A stretch of DNA of 59,557 nucleotides, from positions 1 to 59,557 of the forward strand of contig JAPKBZ010000022.1 of assembly GCA_028823175.1 (NCBI GenBank). Reading direction: 5' to 3'. Source of the stretch: Myxococcota bacterium. GTDB taxonomy: Bacteria; Myxococcota_A; UBA9160; UBA4427. The notes below the pieces were generated by a model. It was not told the origin of the DNA, ran no database searches, and saw only the letters and a program-made list of their open reading frames with translations. Below, in pieces: positions 26,516 to 35,949 of this stretch (position 1 is the stretch's first letter; each line of letters opens with the position of its first letter). A program made the translations under genes and the position numbers.

Positions 26516-27361
26516 GTGCAGGAACGTTCTTTTGAAGACCTTGCTGACGATTTCCCCGTCATCTTCCTAGACGCCTTTGGCGTTCTTATCGATGCCTCCG
26601 GGCTCATGGGACCCTCTCCAGAGGTCATCGAGCGCCTGTTGACTGCGGGGAAAGATCTCTACGTGGTGACGAACGACGCCTCAAGAAGCCCCGAGGCGCT
26701 CGCCCAGTACTACGTAAACTCCGAGGGTCGGCCGACCATAGCGGCCGACCGCATCATTTCCTCAGGCACTCTGGCCGGAGAAGTGCTCGCTGAACGCATC
26801 GACGGCGGGAAGGTGGGCTACTTGGGCACCCCCGCCTCTGCGGAGTATATCCGACGCGCTGGGCTCGAACCGATCCCGATTACCCAATGCGACGAGGACT
26901 CCGCGATCGTTGGGATCGCCCTGCTTGACGATGAAGGCTTCGACTGGCGCGAGGGAATCAATCGGACCCTCGCTATTCTACGCCATAAACCGGTGCCCAC
27001 CGTCGTCGCCAATGGCGACCTCGGCTATCCGGTCGGCAACGGTAGGGTCGAGGCCGCCATCGGAAGCATTGCCCAGGTCCTCGAGGGGATACTCGACACC
27101 CGGTTCATTCGCTGTAGCAAGCCCGACTCGATCATGTTCTCCCGGGCGTTTGAGAAAGCAACCCAAGATCACCCGGGCCTACTCACGAGCGACGTCTTGA
27201 TGGTCGGCGACACACTCCAGACAGATATTCGCGGGGGGCGAGATTTCGGGTTAAAGACCGCGCTCGTTTGCTCGGGGCACACCCAGAGAAGCCGCGTCCC
27301 TGAGCTCGTTCAACGCCTCGGCATCACGCCGGATTTTCTCTGCGAGTCAATTTTCACCTGA
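26516..27361 (+). CDS. HAD-superfamily protein, subfamily IIA-like
   Basis: A 281-residue haloacid dehalogenase-fold protein. Motif I is FLDAFGVLID (Asp19); the second Asp usual in DxDG is Phe21, as also happens in the TIGR01459-type group where Trp is found. Motif II lies in LYVVTNDASRS, and the C-terminal metal motif is VLMVGDTLQTDIRGG. A subfamily IIA cap lies between. Loss of the motif I general acid suggests weak or altered phosphatase activity. The GTG start lies about 190 bases from the divergent pyrE start. Its stop overlaps the end of the kinase-like gene by eight bases. Confidence 0.75.
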   Translation: MQERSFEDLADDFPVIFLDAFGVLIDASGLMGPSPEVIERLLTAGKDLYVVTNDASRSPEALAQYYVNSEGRPTIAADRIISSGTLAGEVLAERIDGGKVGYLGTPASAEYIRRAGLEPIPITQCDEDSAIVGIALLDDEGFDWREGINRTLAILRHKPVPTVVANGDLGYPVGNGRVEAAIGSIAQVLEGILDTRFIRCSKPDSIMFSRAFEKATQDHPGLLTSDVLMVGDTLQTDIRGGRDFGLKTALVCSGHTQRSRVPELVQRLGITPDFLCESIFT

Positions 27362-28403
27362 GAATTTCGAGCAAAGGGCCGAGGTCCATTTCGTCGATGC
27401 TCGGCAGGTAGGTTTCGACCGCTTCGTGTTGCAGGCGCTTACACAGGCTCCACTGGAAGAAATGCTCGCCGAGATGCAGAACGTAATTGAGGACAAAGAA
27501 TCGGTACGCCTCTTTGAGGAAGAGGATATCGGCGGGTTCCAGGGGGTTTCGCTCGTGGTAGGCCTCCAAGAAAAGCCGAAATCGGGGCTCTAGAAGCATG
27601 TCCGCCGTATAGGAGAAGCGGCTCGTATCTCCCTCTTCGCGCACCACCCTGCTCATGAAGTAGAAATCCAGCGTGCGGGGCTCAATGCGAAACCAATCGT
27701 AGTCCCAGCGCCGAAAGAAGCGAAAATCGTCGCCTCCTTTTTTACCCGAAGCCGTCTCGGTCGAAAAATTTGTGATATTCCAATCGACCAAAACCGGGAT
27801 TCTTTGCATGCTGTGATACCCGATTCTCTCGGCATTTCGAAAAAAGCTTTCGCAATGCCTTTCGATCATCGCCGCTTGATTGCGCGTAAAGTTGCGAGCA
27901 GATCTCCATTCCGGATCCGTCACCCTATCGAACAGGGCAGCGACATCCGAGCCCATTGTCTTCCAGGTCGAATCAAGGCTCTCGGCCGCGACCTGGCTTT
28001 CCTTGTGAAATTCAGCCAAAGCGTGACCAAGACTGCGAACTTGGCCTGTAGACAGTCGCCTCGGCAGCGATTCTCCGGGCTCCACTTCCTCGCAGAAAAC
28101 CAGCCAATCCCGATTGGATCGATAGACGAAGGGTTCACCTTCCTTCGACAAGATCGGCGCCAGAAAATGACCAAAGGGAGACTCGGAAAGGAGATCCCTC
28201 CATTGCGCGATACGCTGGTGATCCTGCCGAAAGTGAATAAAGGATCCGTAGGAAATAACCTTGGCAAAGACTGAGTTTCCGTCGCTCAACTGCACGCGAT
28301 ACACCCGGTTGCTCGAGACGCCCGGGCTCGCGTCCCAGTAATTCTCGGCCTCTCGACCGTCACCCAGAGCAACCCACGCGCGCCTCACCAACTCTACCGA
28401 CAC
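27354..28403 (-). CDS. APH-fold kinase-like protein
   Basis: A 349-residue protein of the aminoglycoside phosphotransferase/choline kinase fold. The N-lobe has SNRVYRVQLSDGNSVFAKVI (strands plus the ATP-contacting Lys); LGHALAEFHKES is the typical helix. The catalytic loop reads LVDWNITNF, so Asp and Asn are kept while the usual HGD His is changed; the metal-binding Asp follows in RRWDYDWFRIEP. The substrate is unknown and this is not evidence of antibiotic resistance. Start is unsure: a GTG at 28403 has GGGGGAA just upstream, and a TTG at 28415 is also open. It converges with the HAD gene. Confidence 0.65.
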   Translation of the reverse strand: MSVELVRRAWVALGDGREAENYWDASPGVSSNRVYRVQLSDGNSVFAKVISYGSFIHFRQDHQRIAQWRDLLSESPFGHFLAPILSKEGEPFVYRSNRDWLVFCEEVEPGESLPRRLSTGQVRSLGHALAEFHKESQVAAESLDSTWKTMGSDVAALFDRVTDPEWRSARNFTRNQAAMIERHCESFFRNAERIGYHSMQRIPVLVDWNITNFSTETASGKKGGDDFRFFRRWDYDWFRIEPRTLDFYFMSRVVREEGDTSRFSYTADMLLEPRFRLFLEAYHERNPLEPADILFLKEAYRFFVLNYVLHLGEHFFQWSLCKRLQHEAVETYLPSIDEMDLGPLLEILR

Positions 28404-28614
28404 AAGTTCCCCCAAATATTTATTGCCTAGGCGCTAGAATACGCGATCTATCGCCGAAGGAAGTCCTAACTCCCGCACACCATTTTTTCGGGCTGACAGG
28501 GGCCGCGGGCAAGCGAGCCTGTTGGCCGCAGAAGGCCTCCAAAAATCGTCCCTGCGCCGACTCACCGAAGGGCGTAGGATTAATCGCACCCCAATCGCAA
28601 AGAGGATCAGCGCC

Positions 28615-29457
28615 GTGACAAAATCGCCCACATATACTCCTCCCAAGGTCTGGAAATGGGACACCGAGAGCGGTGGCCGCTTTGCCGCCATCAATCGGCC
28701 CGTGGCTGGCGCAACCCACGAAAAGGAGTTGCCCGTCGGCGACCACAGCCTGCAACTCTATTCCCTGGCCACCCCAAATGGAGTCAAAGTCACCATCCTC
28801 CTCGAGGAGTTACTGGCCCTCGGAAAAACCGAAGCCGAGTACGACGCCTACTTGATTAATATCAGCGAGGGCAACCAATTCGGAAGCGACTTCGTGGCCG
28901 CCAACCCCAATTCAAAAATCCCAGCCCTCGTCGACCACAGCACCAATCCTCCGACCCGGATCTTCGAATCGGGTTCAATCCTCGTCTACCTCGCCGAAAA
29001 ATTCGATGCCTTCCTGCCCAAGGAGGCCGCCGCACGCGCCGAGTGCTTTTCCTGGCTTTTCTGGCAAATGGGCAGCACGCCCTACCTCGGTGGCGGTTTT
29101 GGCCACTTCTATGCCTACGCGCCCGAGAAATTCGAGTACCCCATCAATCGCTTCGCCATGGAGGTAAAACGCCAGTTGGATGTTCTCGACAGGAATCTGG
29201 CTGAACGAAAATATCTGGGCGGAGACGATTTCACCATCGCGGACATGGCCACCTACCCGTGGTACGGCGGCCTGGTGCTCGAAAACCTTTACGACTCGGA
29301 GGTTTTTCTCGAAACAAAGTCCTACGAGAATGTGGTGCGCTGGGCGACCGAGATCCGAGAGCGCCCTGCAGTTCAGCGTGGCCGCAGGGTCAACCGGGCG
29401 TGGGGCGACGAGGAATTGCGCGTCCCCGAGCGCCACAGCGCCAGTGACCTCGACTAG
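28615..29457 (+). CDS. yghU: YghU-type glutathione S-transferase/disulfide reductase
   Basis: A 280-residue protein strongly similar to E. coli YghU, a nu-class glutathione transferase with disulfide-bond reductase activity. The match is visible in the N-terminal extension KVWKWDTESGG, INRPVAGATHEKELPVG, the thioredoxin-domain block LYSLATPNGVKVTILLEEL, NPNSKIPALVDH, FESGSILVYLAEKFD and GGGFGHFYAYAPEKFEYPIN. GTG at 28615 has AGAGGA 8 bases upstream and gives a length close to YghU. A small membrane-protein gene follows directly after the stop. Confidence 0.93.
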   Translation: MTKSPTYTPPKVWKWDTESGGRFAAINRPVAGATHEKELPVGDHSLQLYSLATPNGVKVTILLEELLALGKTEAEYDAYLINISEGNQFGSDFVAANPNSKIPALVDHSTNPPTRIFESGSILVYLAEKFDAFLPKEAAARAECFSWLFWQMGSTPYLGGGFGHFYAYAPEKFEYPINRFAMEVKRQLDVLDRNLAERKYLGGDDFTIADMATYPWYGGLVLENLYDSEVFLETKSYENVVRWATEIRERPAVQRGRRVNRAWGDEELRVPERHSASDLD

Positions 29458-29718
29458 GTGGATCCAGTCCCCCGGATCACCTCCGAAGAGTACGGAAAGC
29501 GCCTACCGAGCTGGTTTCATCGACTGAATTGGGCAGGCGGAGCCCTGGCCTGTTTAGCCATCGGACTCTACCCCGGGCTCGCCTCTGGATATTCTCTTGG
29601 CCGGATTCTCTGGGGTTTATTCTGGCTCGCGATGGCCATCGGAGCCGCAAACAACGCTCGCCTCGGAATCAACAGTGTCCATATTCCTGCGCGCTTCAGG
29701 AAACAGCGAGATCGCTGA
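29458..29718 (+). CDS. Small predicted membrane protein
   Basis: An 86-codon frame begins with GTG directly after the TAG of the YghU gene, so it may be translated by coupling. It encodes a short polar N-terminus, two hydrophobic segments (about residues 25-45 and 49-66) and a basic tail (ARFRKQRDR), the pattern of a two-helix inner-membrane protein with a cytoplasmic C-terminus. No family is recognised. Coding character agrees with its neighbours, but it could be a spurious open frame. Confidence 0.5.
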   Translation: MDPVPRITSEEYGKRLPSWFHRLNWAGGALACLAIGLYPGLASGYSLGRILWGLFWLAMAIGAANNARLGINSVHIPARFRKQRDR

Positions 29719-29846
29719 GTCGGCGAAACTCGGGAGCGGCCGAATTCGCCACTGCAGCTCGGAGAAGCAGCCCCGCAGCCCGAGCGTCAGGCGAGTCAGC
29801 CATGTTAAGATCGCGCCACAGCTGAACAAACGAATAGGAAACGCTG

Positions 29847-32105
29847 ATGACACGGAAGATCGCCTTCGCCGTCGCAACGCTTGGACTTCTTTTCCTACTT
29901 TGCCTCTACCTCGCTGGGCGTGGCTTTTTCGGCAGCCACGAGGACCCCGGAGAGATTGTCGGTCAGGCCCGAGAGGCCACTAAGGTCGCTCACCAGAGCG
30001 AACAGGTTCGGAAGGCAACCACCGGGATTGGCGCCCCTAGCTCGAAACAAATCCTCTTCGGCGACTTCCATGTTCACACCACCTTTTCTTTCGATGCGTT
30101 CATGATGAGCCTACCTACGGCTACCGGTGAAGGAAGCCATCCCCCTGCAGATGCCTGTGATTTCGCACGCCACTGCTCAGCCCTCGACTTCTGGTCCATC
30201 AATGACCATGCCGAGCAGATTTCCCAGCGCAATTGGAGGGAAACCATTGATTCTATCCAGCAGTGCAATGAGATAGCCGGCAATCCGCAGAATCCAGACC
30301 TCGTCAGCTTCCTCGGCTGGGAGTGGACCGACGTGGGATTTACTCCCGAGGATCACTACGGGCACAAGAATGTCGTCTTGGCTCATACGGATGCGGAAAA
30401 TATCCCCACGCACCCCATCGCCTCCTACAGCACCTATAAGCGCGCAGCCGATGCAGCCAACTTCCCGACCCTGGGTGTAGGCGCCGTGGCGTTGTTCTCA
30501 GGCGAACCTCGCCTTCACGACCTGGCCCGGTACTTCGCAGAAAGGGTCGGCACAGCCCCCTGCCCCAGCGACGTCGATGTCCATGATTTACCCGAGGATT
30601 GCCTCGACACAGCAGCCACCCCAGCCGATCTCTTCCGAAAGCTGGACGAATGGGGGGTCGACTCCATCGTCATCCCCCACGGCACGACATGGGGAATGTA
30701 CACCCCGACCGGAGCCACCTGGGACAAACAACTCAAGGGCCGCCTGCATGACCCCAACCGGCAGACCCTGCTGGAAATCTATTCGGGCCACGGGGACTCC
30801 GACGCCTATCGCGACTGGCGCGCCGTTGACGTAGCGGCCGATGGTACCGCCTCCTGCCCCACTCCCACGGCTGCCTATCTGCCCACCTGCTGGAGAGCGG
30901 GTGAAATCATCGAGTCTCGCTGCCTCGACGATGGCGAAGACCCCTCTGAGTGCGCCGAGCGCGCAGTCATTGCCCGGCGCAATGCAGCGGCCGCCGGCCT
31001 CCAGGCCCACCTCACTGTTCCAGGAGCCAAGGCCAGCGACTGGCTCGATGCGGGCCAGTGCAAGGACTGCGATCAGCCCTCGTTCAACTATCGGCCGGGC
31101 GGCTCCGCCCAATACATCATGGCCATATCTAATTTCGACAACCCGTCTGAACCCCGCCGTTTTCGCTTCGGCTTCATGAGCTCTAGCGACAACCATTTCG
31201 CGCGGCCGGGGACGGGCTTCAAGGAAGTACACAGGAGCGGCTTCAGCGAATCAAGGCCTTCCACGCAAGGCAGTGCGGGCTTTCTGAACGAAATCATGAA
31301 TCCGCCCGCCTCTGAGCCCGAGAGTTATTCACAGCCATTCGATCCGGCCGAAAGCAGCCTCCAAGGGTTTGCCGCCTTCGAAATGGAGAGACAGGGCTCT
31401 TTCTTCATGACCGGGGGACTGATCGCCGTCCACTCCGAGGGGCGGGACCGCGATTCAATCTGGCATGCGGTCCGGCAACGCGAGGTCTATGGCACCACAG
31501 GCCAGCGAACCCTGCTCTGGTTCGACCTCATCAACCCTCCCGGCACCCGCGGCTTGCCCGTCTCCATGGGGGGAGAGGTGCAGATGAGCGAAGCTCCGAT
31601 CTTCCAAGTTCGCGCCGTGGGCTCCTTTGAGCAGAATCCAGGCTGCCCCGATGAGACCGTCCAGGCCCTCGGTGAGGATAGACTGGCCCATGTCTGCAAG
31701 AACGAATGCTACAATCCCAGCGACGAGCGAAGAAGCATTACCCGTATCGAGGTCGTGCGAATTCGACCCCAGATCCAGCCCGATGAACCCATCGCGCCCT
31801 TGATCGAAGATCCCTGGCTGAGTTTCGACTGCGACCCCAACCCCGCAGGCTGCGCCGTAACCTTCAGCGACCCGGACCACGCGCCCGGTGGCCGGGACAC
31901 CCTCTACTATGTCCGAGCCATGGAATCTCCGGCCCTCGCAGTGAATGCGGGGGGCGTCCGCTGCGAATACGACGAAGCCGGTCAATGTCTTGAAGCCAAC
32001 CTTTGCGACGGCCCCAACAACGATTGCCTCGCGGAACAGGAACCCCGAGCCTGGTCTTCGCCCATCTTCGTCGACTATGGCCCAGCCAGCAGCAGCACCC
32101 TCTAA
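29847..32105 (+). CDS. DUF3604 protein, PHP-like metal-dependent domain
   Basis: A 752-residue protein anchored or exported by an N-terminal hydrophobic helix (residues 4-25). The DUF3604 domain begins with GDFHVHTTFSFDAF (His75, His77), a metal site like that of PHP-family hydrolases, and continues with LDFWSINDHAEQ, LGWEWTDVG, HKNVVL and MSSSDNHFARPGTGFKE. More than a dozen Cys residues, several in pairs, fit disulfide bonding in the periplasm. The function of DUF3604 proteins is not established. The gene ends about 67 bases before cti and is probably in the same transcript. Confidence 0.8.
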   Translation: MTRKIAFAVATLGLLFLLCLYLAGRGFFGSHEDPGEIVGQAREATKVAHQSEQVRKATTGIGAPSSKQILFGDFHVHTTFSFDAFMMSLPTATGEGSHPPADACDFARHCSALDFWSINDHAEQISQRNWRETIDSIQQCNEIAGNPQNPDLVSFLGWEWTDVGFTPEDHYGHKNVVLAHTDAENIPTHPIASYSTYKRAADAANFPTLGVGAVALFSGEPRLHDLARYFAERVGTAPCPSDVDVHDLPEDCLDTAATPADLFRKLDEWGVDSIVIPHGTTWGMYTPTGATWDKQLKGRLHDPNRQTLLEIYSGHGDSDAYRDWRAVDVAADGTASCPTPTAAYLPTCWRAGEIIESRCLDDGEDPSECAERAVIARRNAAAAGLQAHLTVPGAKASDWLDAGQCKDCDQPSFNYRPGGSAQYIMAISNFDNPSEPRRFRFGFMSSSDNHFARPGTGFKEVHRSGFSESRPSTQGSAGFLNEIMNPPASEPESYSQPFDPAESSLQGFAAFEMERQGSFFMTGGLIAVHSEGRDRDSIWHAVRQREVYGTTGQRTLLWFDLINPPGTRGLPVSMGGEVQMSEAPIFQVRAVGSFEQNPGCPDETVQALGEDRLAHVCKNECYNPSDERRSITRIEVVRIRPQIQPDEPIAPLIEDPWLSFDCDPNPAGCAVTFSDPDHAPGGRDTLYYVRAMESPALAVNAGGVRCEYDEAGQCLEANLCDGPNNDCLAEQEPRAWSSPIFVDYGPASSSTL

Positions 32106-32172
32106 TCCCCAGCCCCACCGGACAGAGCCCGGCGTCTTTTCGGGCTTCGAAACCCACCTTAAATCGAAAGCG

Positions 32173-34578
32173 ATGCCCAAGAGCGTCTTCAATAAACTCA
32201 TGAGAAGTCTCATCTCCCGGCAACATCTCCTCGCGACCCTCTCAATCCTTGCTCCGGCGCTCCTGCTTGGAGCCTGCCTGCATCGAGCGGCGATTGATCT
32301 CCCTCCTCTGGCCACCAGCGCACCAGCAGGCGCCTCTCCGGCACCCGTCGCCTGGGAGACCGCAAAAACAGTCTTGGACAACCGCTGCGTCGTCTGCCAC
32401 GGGTGCTACGACGCGCCCTGCCAACTGCTCCTAAGTTCGGCTGAGGGCCTTGATCGGGGCGCCAGCCAGAAACCTGTCTACGACGGGACTCGACTTCTGC
32501 CCTCTGAACCCTCCCGACTTTTTTTCGACGCCCAGACCACCGAAGCCTGGCGCAATCGCGGTTTTTTCTCGGTGCTCGAAACCCGAGAAACCAGCTCGGC
32601 CAATCTGATCAAACTCATGCTCGAATTGGCTGCTGCCAACCCGCTTCCGCCCGGGGAACGGCTTCCGCCCTCGGTTTCACTCGATCTCGAACGCGAGCTG
32701 ACATGCCCCACTCCGAAACTCTTCGACCGCTACGTCGAGCAACATCCCCGGGGCGGGATGCCCTACGCCACGGCTCCCCTCCCACCGGGGGAGCTTCTGA
32801 TCCTCGCGGATTGGCTGGAGACGGGTGCAGCCCATGCACCCCGCGCGCTGATCCTACCCGAGCGTGCCCAACCCCAGATCGAATATTGGGAGGGCTTCCT
32901 CAATGGTCATTCCATCAAGGAAAAGATCGTTGCGCGCTACCTCTACGAACATTGGTTCACTGCCCACCTCTATTTCCAAGATTTACCCGATGGGCCGTTC
33001 TTCAAAATAGTTCGATCAAGCACACCGCCTGGAACGCCGGTTGTCCCAATAGCGACGCGACGCCCCTACGATGATCCAGGCAGCGCGGAATTCTGGTATC
33101 GACTCCAGCCCATTACCAGCACGATCGTCCACAAAACCCATACCACCTACGAGTTAGGGGCCAAGAAACTCACCAGGCTGCGGGAACTCTTTCTGGAGAG
33201 CGAGTGGGAGGCGAGCAGCTTGCCCAGTTACAGCCCGAAAAAGGCCAGCAACCCGTTCATCACCTTCGCGGATATTCCCCCGCGTGCTCGCTACCAGTAT
33301 CTCCTCGACGATGCCCAATTCTTTGTGATGACTTTTATTCGTGGGCCAGTCTGCCGAGGACAGATCGCAACCAACGTGATCCAGGATCATTTCTTTGTCG
33401 CTTTTCTTGATCCGGATGATGACATCTCCGTCCGCGATCCCTCTTTTTTGGCCACCACGGAGAACGACTTGAATCTCCCCGCCGAGCACCTAAGTCGCCT
33501 GGTGCCTGGCGAGTTTTTCATTGAGTACGGAAAAGAACAGAGGGACTACCTTGACCTTCGCGACCAGGCATATGCCGTGTCTTACCCAGATGGCCTGGGA
33601 CTCGAAGCAATCTGGGACGGCGACGGCCACAATGCCAATGCCCTTCTCACTATCTTTCGCCACTGGAACAACGCCACGGTCCTGAAGGGATGGCAAGGAG
33701 ATTGGCCCAAGACCGCCTGGGTTATCGACTACCCGATCTTTGAGCGTATCTACTATGACCTTGTCACGGGCTTCGACGTCTTTGGCAATGCGGCTCACCA
33801 GGCCGCGACGCGCCTGTATATGGATCATCTGAGAATGCAGGCAGAAAACAACCTGCTCGAGTTCCTGCCTCCGGGCGAGCGAGAGCCAACCCACGCCTCA
33901 TGGTATATCGGAGCGACCCGCAGTTTGGACTACCGACGGGTCGACCGACTTCTCAATACCGAGCGACCCACTCAAGTGATCTTCGACACCGACTCGGATG
34001 ACAAAGCCTACGTCCAGTTGCTCGGTTTGATCCTCGAAAAGAACGCCTCCATCGCAGGCTCTCCCGACCTCATCAATCGATGCAAGGGCGCGAACTGCGA
34101 GACGAAGGCCGGATCGGAACTACAGAAGAATGCTGAGCGCACCCTGCGGCGTATCGCATCCACCCAGGGCCCTTGGGTGGCTATCCTGCCCGAAGTGGTT
34201 CGACTGCGCGTCAACTCCCCAAGTGAATCAGCTGTATGGACTCTGATTCGAAACCTCGACCACGACAACGTTGCCTACATATTTGGCGAAGCCAACCGAC
34301 TCCGCCCCCAAGGCGACACCCTGACAATCCTAAGGGGCTATCTGGGCAGCTATCCCAATTTCGCTTTCGATGTCGAAACGAACGAACTCGAGGAATTCGT
34401 CGATCGCCTTACCCAAGCGTCCTCCGAGCAGGACCTCGAAGCCATCGCAGTACGTTGGGGCGTTCGCCGAACGGATCCAGATTTCTGGCCAACGATGGAT
34501 TGGTTCGTGGCCGATTTCTACAGCCAGCAACCGACTGCCGCAGGACTCTTCGACCTCGGGCGCTACGAAAATCGCTAG
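32173..34578 (+). CDS. cti: Fatty acid cis/trans isomerase, predicted lipoprotein
   Basis: An approximately 801-residue Cti, a heme c-containing periplasmic enzyme that converts cis- to trans-unsaturated fatty acids in membrane phospholipids under solvent or heat stress. The heme and family signature is RCVVCHGCYDAPCQL (Cys72, Cys75, His76, Cys78, Cys83). The domain continues with GMPYATAPLPPGEL, RYLYEHWFTAHLYF, TYELGAKKL, FAFDVE and ends at full length. The leader APALLLGAC is a lipobox with Cys35, so the enzyme is predicted to be lipid-anchored. Start choices are ATG 32173 or ATG 32200; the frame is open back to 31945 but overlaps the upstream gene. Confidence 0.9.
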   Translation: MPKSVFNKLMRSLISRQHLLATLSILAPALLLGACLHRAAIDLPPLATSAPAGASPAPVAWETAKTVLDNRCVVCHGCYDAPCQLLLSSAEGLDRGASQKPVYDGTRLLPSEPSRLFFDAQTTEAWRNRGFFSVLETRETSSANLIKLMLELAAANPLPPGERLPPSVSLDLERELTCPTPKLFDRYVEQHPRGGMPYATAPLPPGELLILADWLETGAAHAPRALILPERAQPQIEYWEGFLNGHSIKEKIVARYLYEHWFTAHLYFQDLPDGPFFKIVRSSTPPGTPVVPIATRRPYDDPGSAEFWYRLQPITSTIVHKTHTTYELGAKKLTRLRELFLESEWEASSLPSYSPKKASNPFITFADIPPRARYQYLLDDAQFFVMTFIRGPVCRGQIATNVIQDHFFVAFLDPDDDISVRDPSFLATTENDLNLPAEHLSRLVPGEFFIEYGKEQRDYLDLRDQAYAVSYPDGLGLEAIWDGDGHNANALLTIFRHWNNATVLKGWQGDWPKTAWVIDYPIFERIYYDLVTGFDVFGNAAHQAATRLYMDHLRMQAENNLLEFLPPGEREPTHASWYIGATRSLDYRRVDRLLNTERPTQVIFDTDSDDKAYVQLLGLILEKNASIAGSPDLINRCKGANCETKAGSELQKNAERTLRRIASTQGPWVAILPEVVRLRVNSPSESAVWTLIRNLDHDNVAYIFGEANRLRPQGDTLTILRGYLGSYPNFAFDVETNELEEFVDRLTQASSEQDLEAIAVRWGVRRTDPDFWPTMDWFVADFYSQQPTAAGLFDLGRYENR

Positions 34579-34592
34579 AGCCTGCAGTTGGC

Positions 34593-34612
34593 CCTGGCCG
34601 AAAGGCCCTAGG
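34593..34612. terminator. Small GAAA-loop hairpin between converging genes
   Basis: CCTGGCC, a GAAA tetraloop and GGCC-CT-AGG form a short imperfect stem in the 46-base gap between cti and the converging acyl-CoA dehydrogenase gene. It has no T tract. Its position suits a bidirectional terminator, but it is weak. Confidence 0.35.
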
Positions 34613-34624
34613 AGACCGCTTCGA

Positions 34625-35824
34625 TCAACGCGCCCAGGGCGGGTTCCTGAAGGGGTCCTTTACCAGGTGCCGAGCCACAACCATCCGATGGACCTCGTCG
34701 GGTCCGTCGTAGATCCGGGCGTATCTTGCCTCCCGGTACATGTGCTCGAGCGGCGTGTCTGAGGTCACTCCCATAGCTCCGTGTACCTGGATCGCCCGAT
34801 CAACCACGTTGTGGAGCATTCGGGCCCCCCAGAATTTGATCAGCGAGATCTCTGTCCGCGCCTCTTCCCCGCGGTCGAGCATTCGAGCGGCATCGAAGGT
34901 CATCAACCGAGCGGCTTGAATTTCGGCCGCCGACTCGGCGATGTAGCGTTGTATTTCGCCTTTTTCGGCCAATACCGAACCGTGGGCATGCCTGACCTTT
35001 GCCCATTCACACATCAACTCGAAGGCGCGCTGTGCCTGCCCGAGCCATCGCATGCAGTGAAATATCCGACCTGGCCCCAGCCGTCTCTGCGCGATAACAA
35101 AGCCCGCCCCGCGTTCGCCGAGCAGGTTTTCCTTGGGCACCCGGACATCCTTAAGCCAGACTTCGCAGTGACCGCCATGAGTCGACCCCATGGTCGGAAC
35201 CACTCGGGCGATCTCATAGCCGGGTGTATCCGTGGGGACGATAATGGAAGAGAATTTTGCGTGCCTCGTTGCCTCGGGTTCGGTTGCGCAGAAAACCGTC
35301 GTAAAGGCCGCTCGATTGGCGCCCGTGGTGAACCACTTATGACCGTTGATCACCCACTCTTCGCCCTCGAGACGAGCCGTTGTCCGCATCAGCGTGGGGT
35401 CCGAACCAGCCACTTCGGGCTCGGTGAGCCCCACAGAGGGGTAAATCTCGCCGGCGACCAGGGGCTTCAGCCAGAGATCCTTTTGTTGCGGGTTTCCGAA
35501 GAGGTGGAGCATGATGGAGTCCTGCATAGAAACCGAACCGACGGCCATTTGGCCATAATGCGACCTTCCGATCACTTCGTTCATCTCGGCGAAAGCCAGG
35601 AAAGGCAGGCCTCCACCCCCAATTTCCTCGGGGTGACCAAGCGCCCAAAGTCCCTTTTCCTTCGCTCGTTCGACGAGTTGGCCCATCTTCTGGGTCGCCG
35701 CATCGTCGTGAAGATTTAATTCGGCCTCCGCCGGAATCACTTCGTCGTCAATGAATCGTCTGAACTGGACCTTGATGGCCGCCACTTCGTCGGAGTCAAC
35801 CTCTCGAAAGCTCAGCTTTGACAT
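34625..35824 (-). CDS. Acyl-CoA dehydrogenase
   Basis: A 399-residue acyl-CoA dehydrogenase of the CaiA/ACAD10-11 C-terminal type. Flavin and substrate blocks are PSVGLTEPEVAGSDPTLMRT, INGHKWFTTGANRAAF, RLGPGRIFHCMRWLGQAQRA and the C-terminal QVHGAMGVTSDTPLEHMYRE, YDGPDEVHRMVVAR. The ATG at 35824 has AGGAG 5-6 bases upstream. It is a single gene, unlike the paired dehydrogenases at 9957-12282, and likely a homomer. The chain length it uses is not deducible. Confidence 0.92.
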   Translation of the reverse strand: MSKLSFREVDSDEVAAIKVQFRRFIDDEVIPAEAELNLHDDAATQKMGQLVERAKEKGLWALGHPEEIGGGGLPFLAFAEMNEVIGRSHYGQMAVGSVSMQDSIMLHLFGNPQQKDLWLKPLVAGEIYPSVGLTEPEVAGSDPTLMRTTARLEGEEWVINGHKWFTTGANRAAFTTVFCATEPEATRHAKFSSIIVPTDTPGYEIARVVPTMGSTHGGHCEVWLKDVRVPKENLLGERGAGFVIAQRRLGPGRIFHCMRWLGQAQRAFELMCEWAKVRHAHGSVLAEKGEIQRYIAESAAEIQAARLMTFDAARMLDRGEEARTEISLIKFWGARMLHNVVDRAIQVHGAMGVTSDTPLEHMYREARYARIYDGPDEVHRMVVARHLVKDPFRNPPWAR

Positions 35825-35949
35825 ACTATCTCCTTGTCCCGTCAAATAATACCATGTCCGTGTGACCCCAGCAGTCGAAACCTTCCACTCGACTCCCCCT
35901 CGCCTCCCCATTTCCGAGTAGGTGCTTGGGAGTACTCTTCGGTGCGCCT

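Noticed and set aside
27354..28403. Antibiotic resistance kinase
   Set aside because: The fold is shared by many kinases of unrelated function, and the catalytic loop His is changed; there is no reason to infer resistance.
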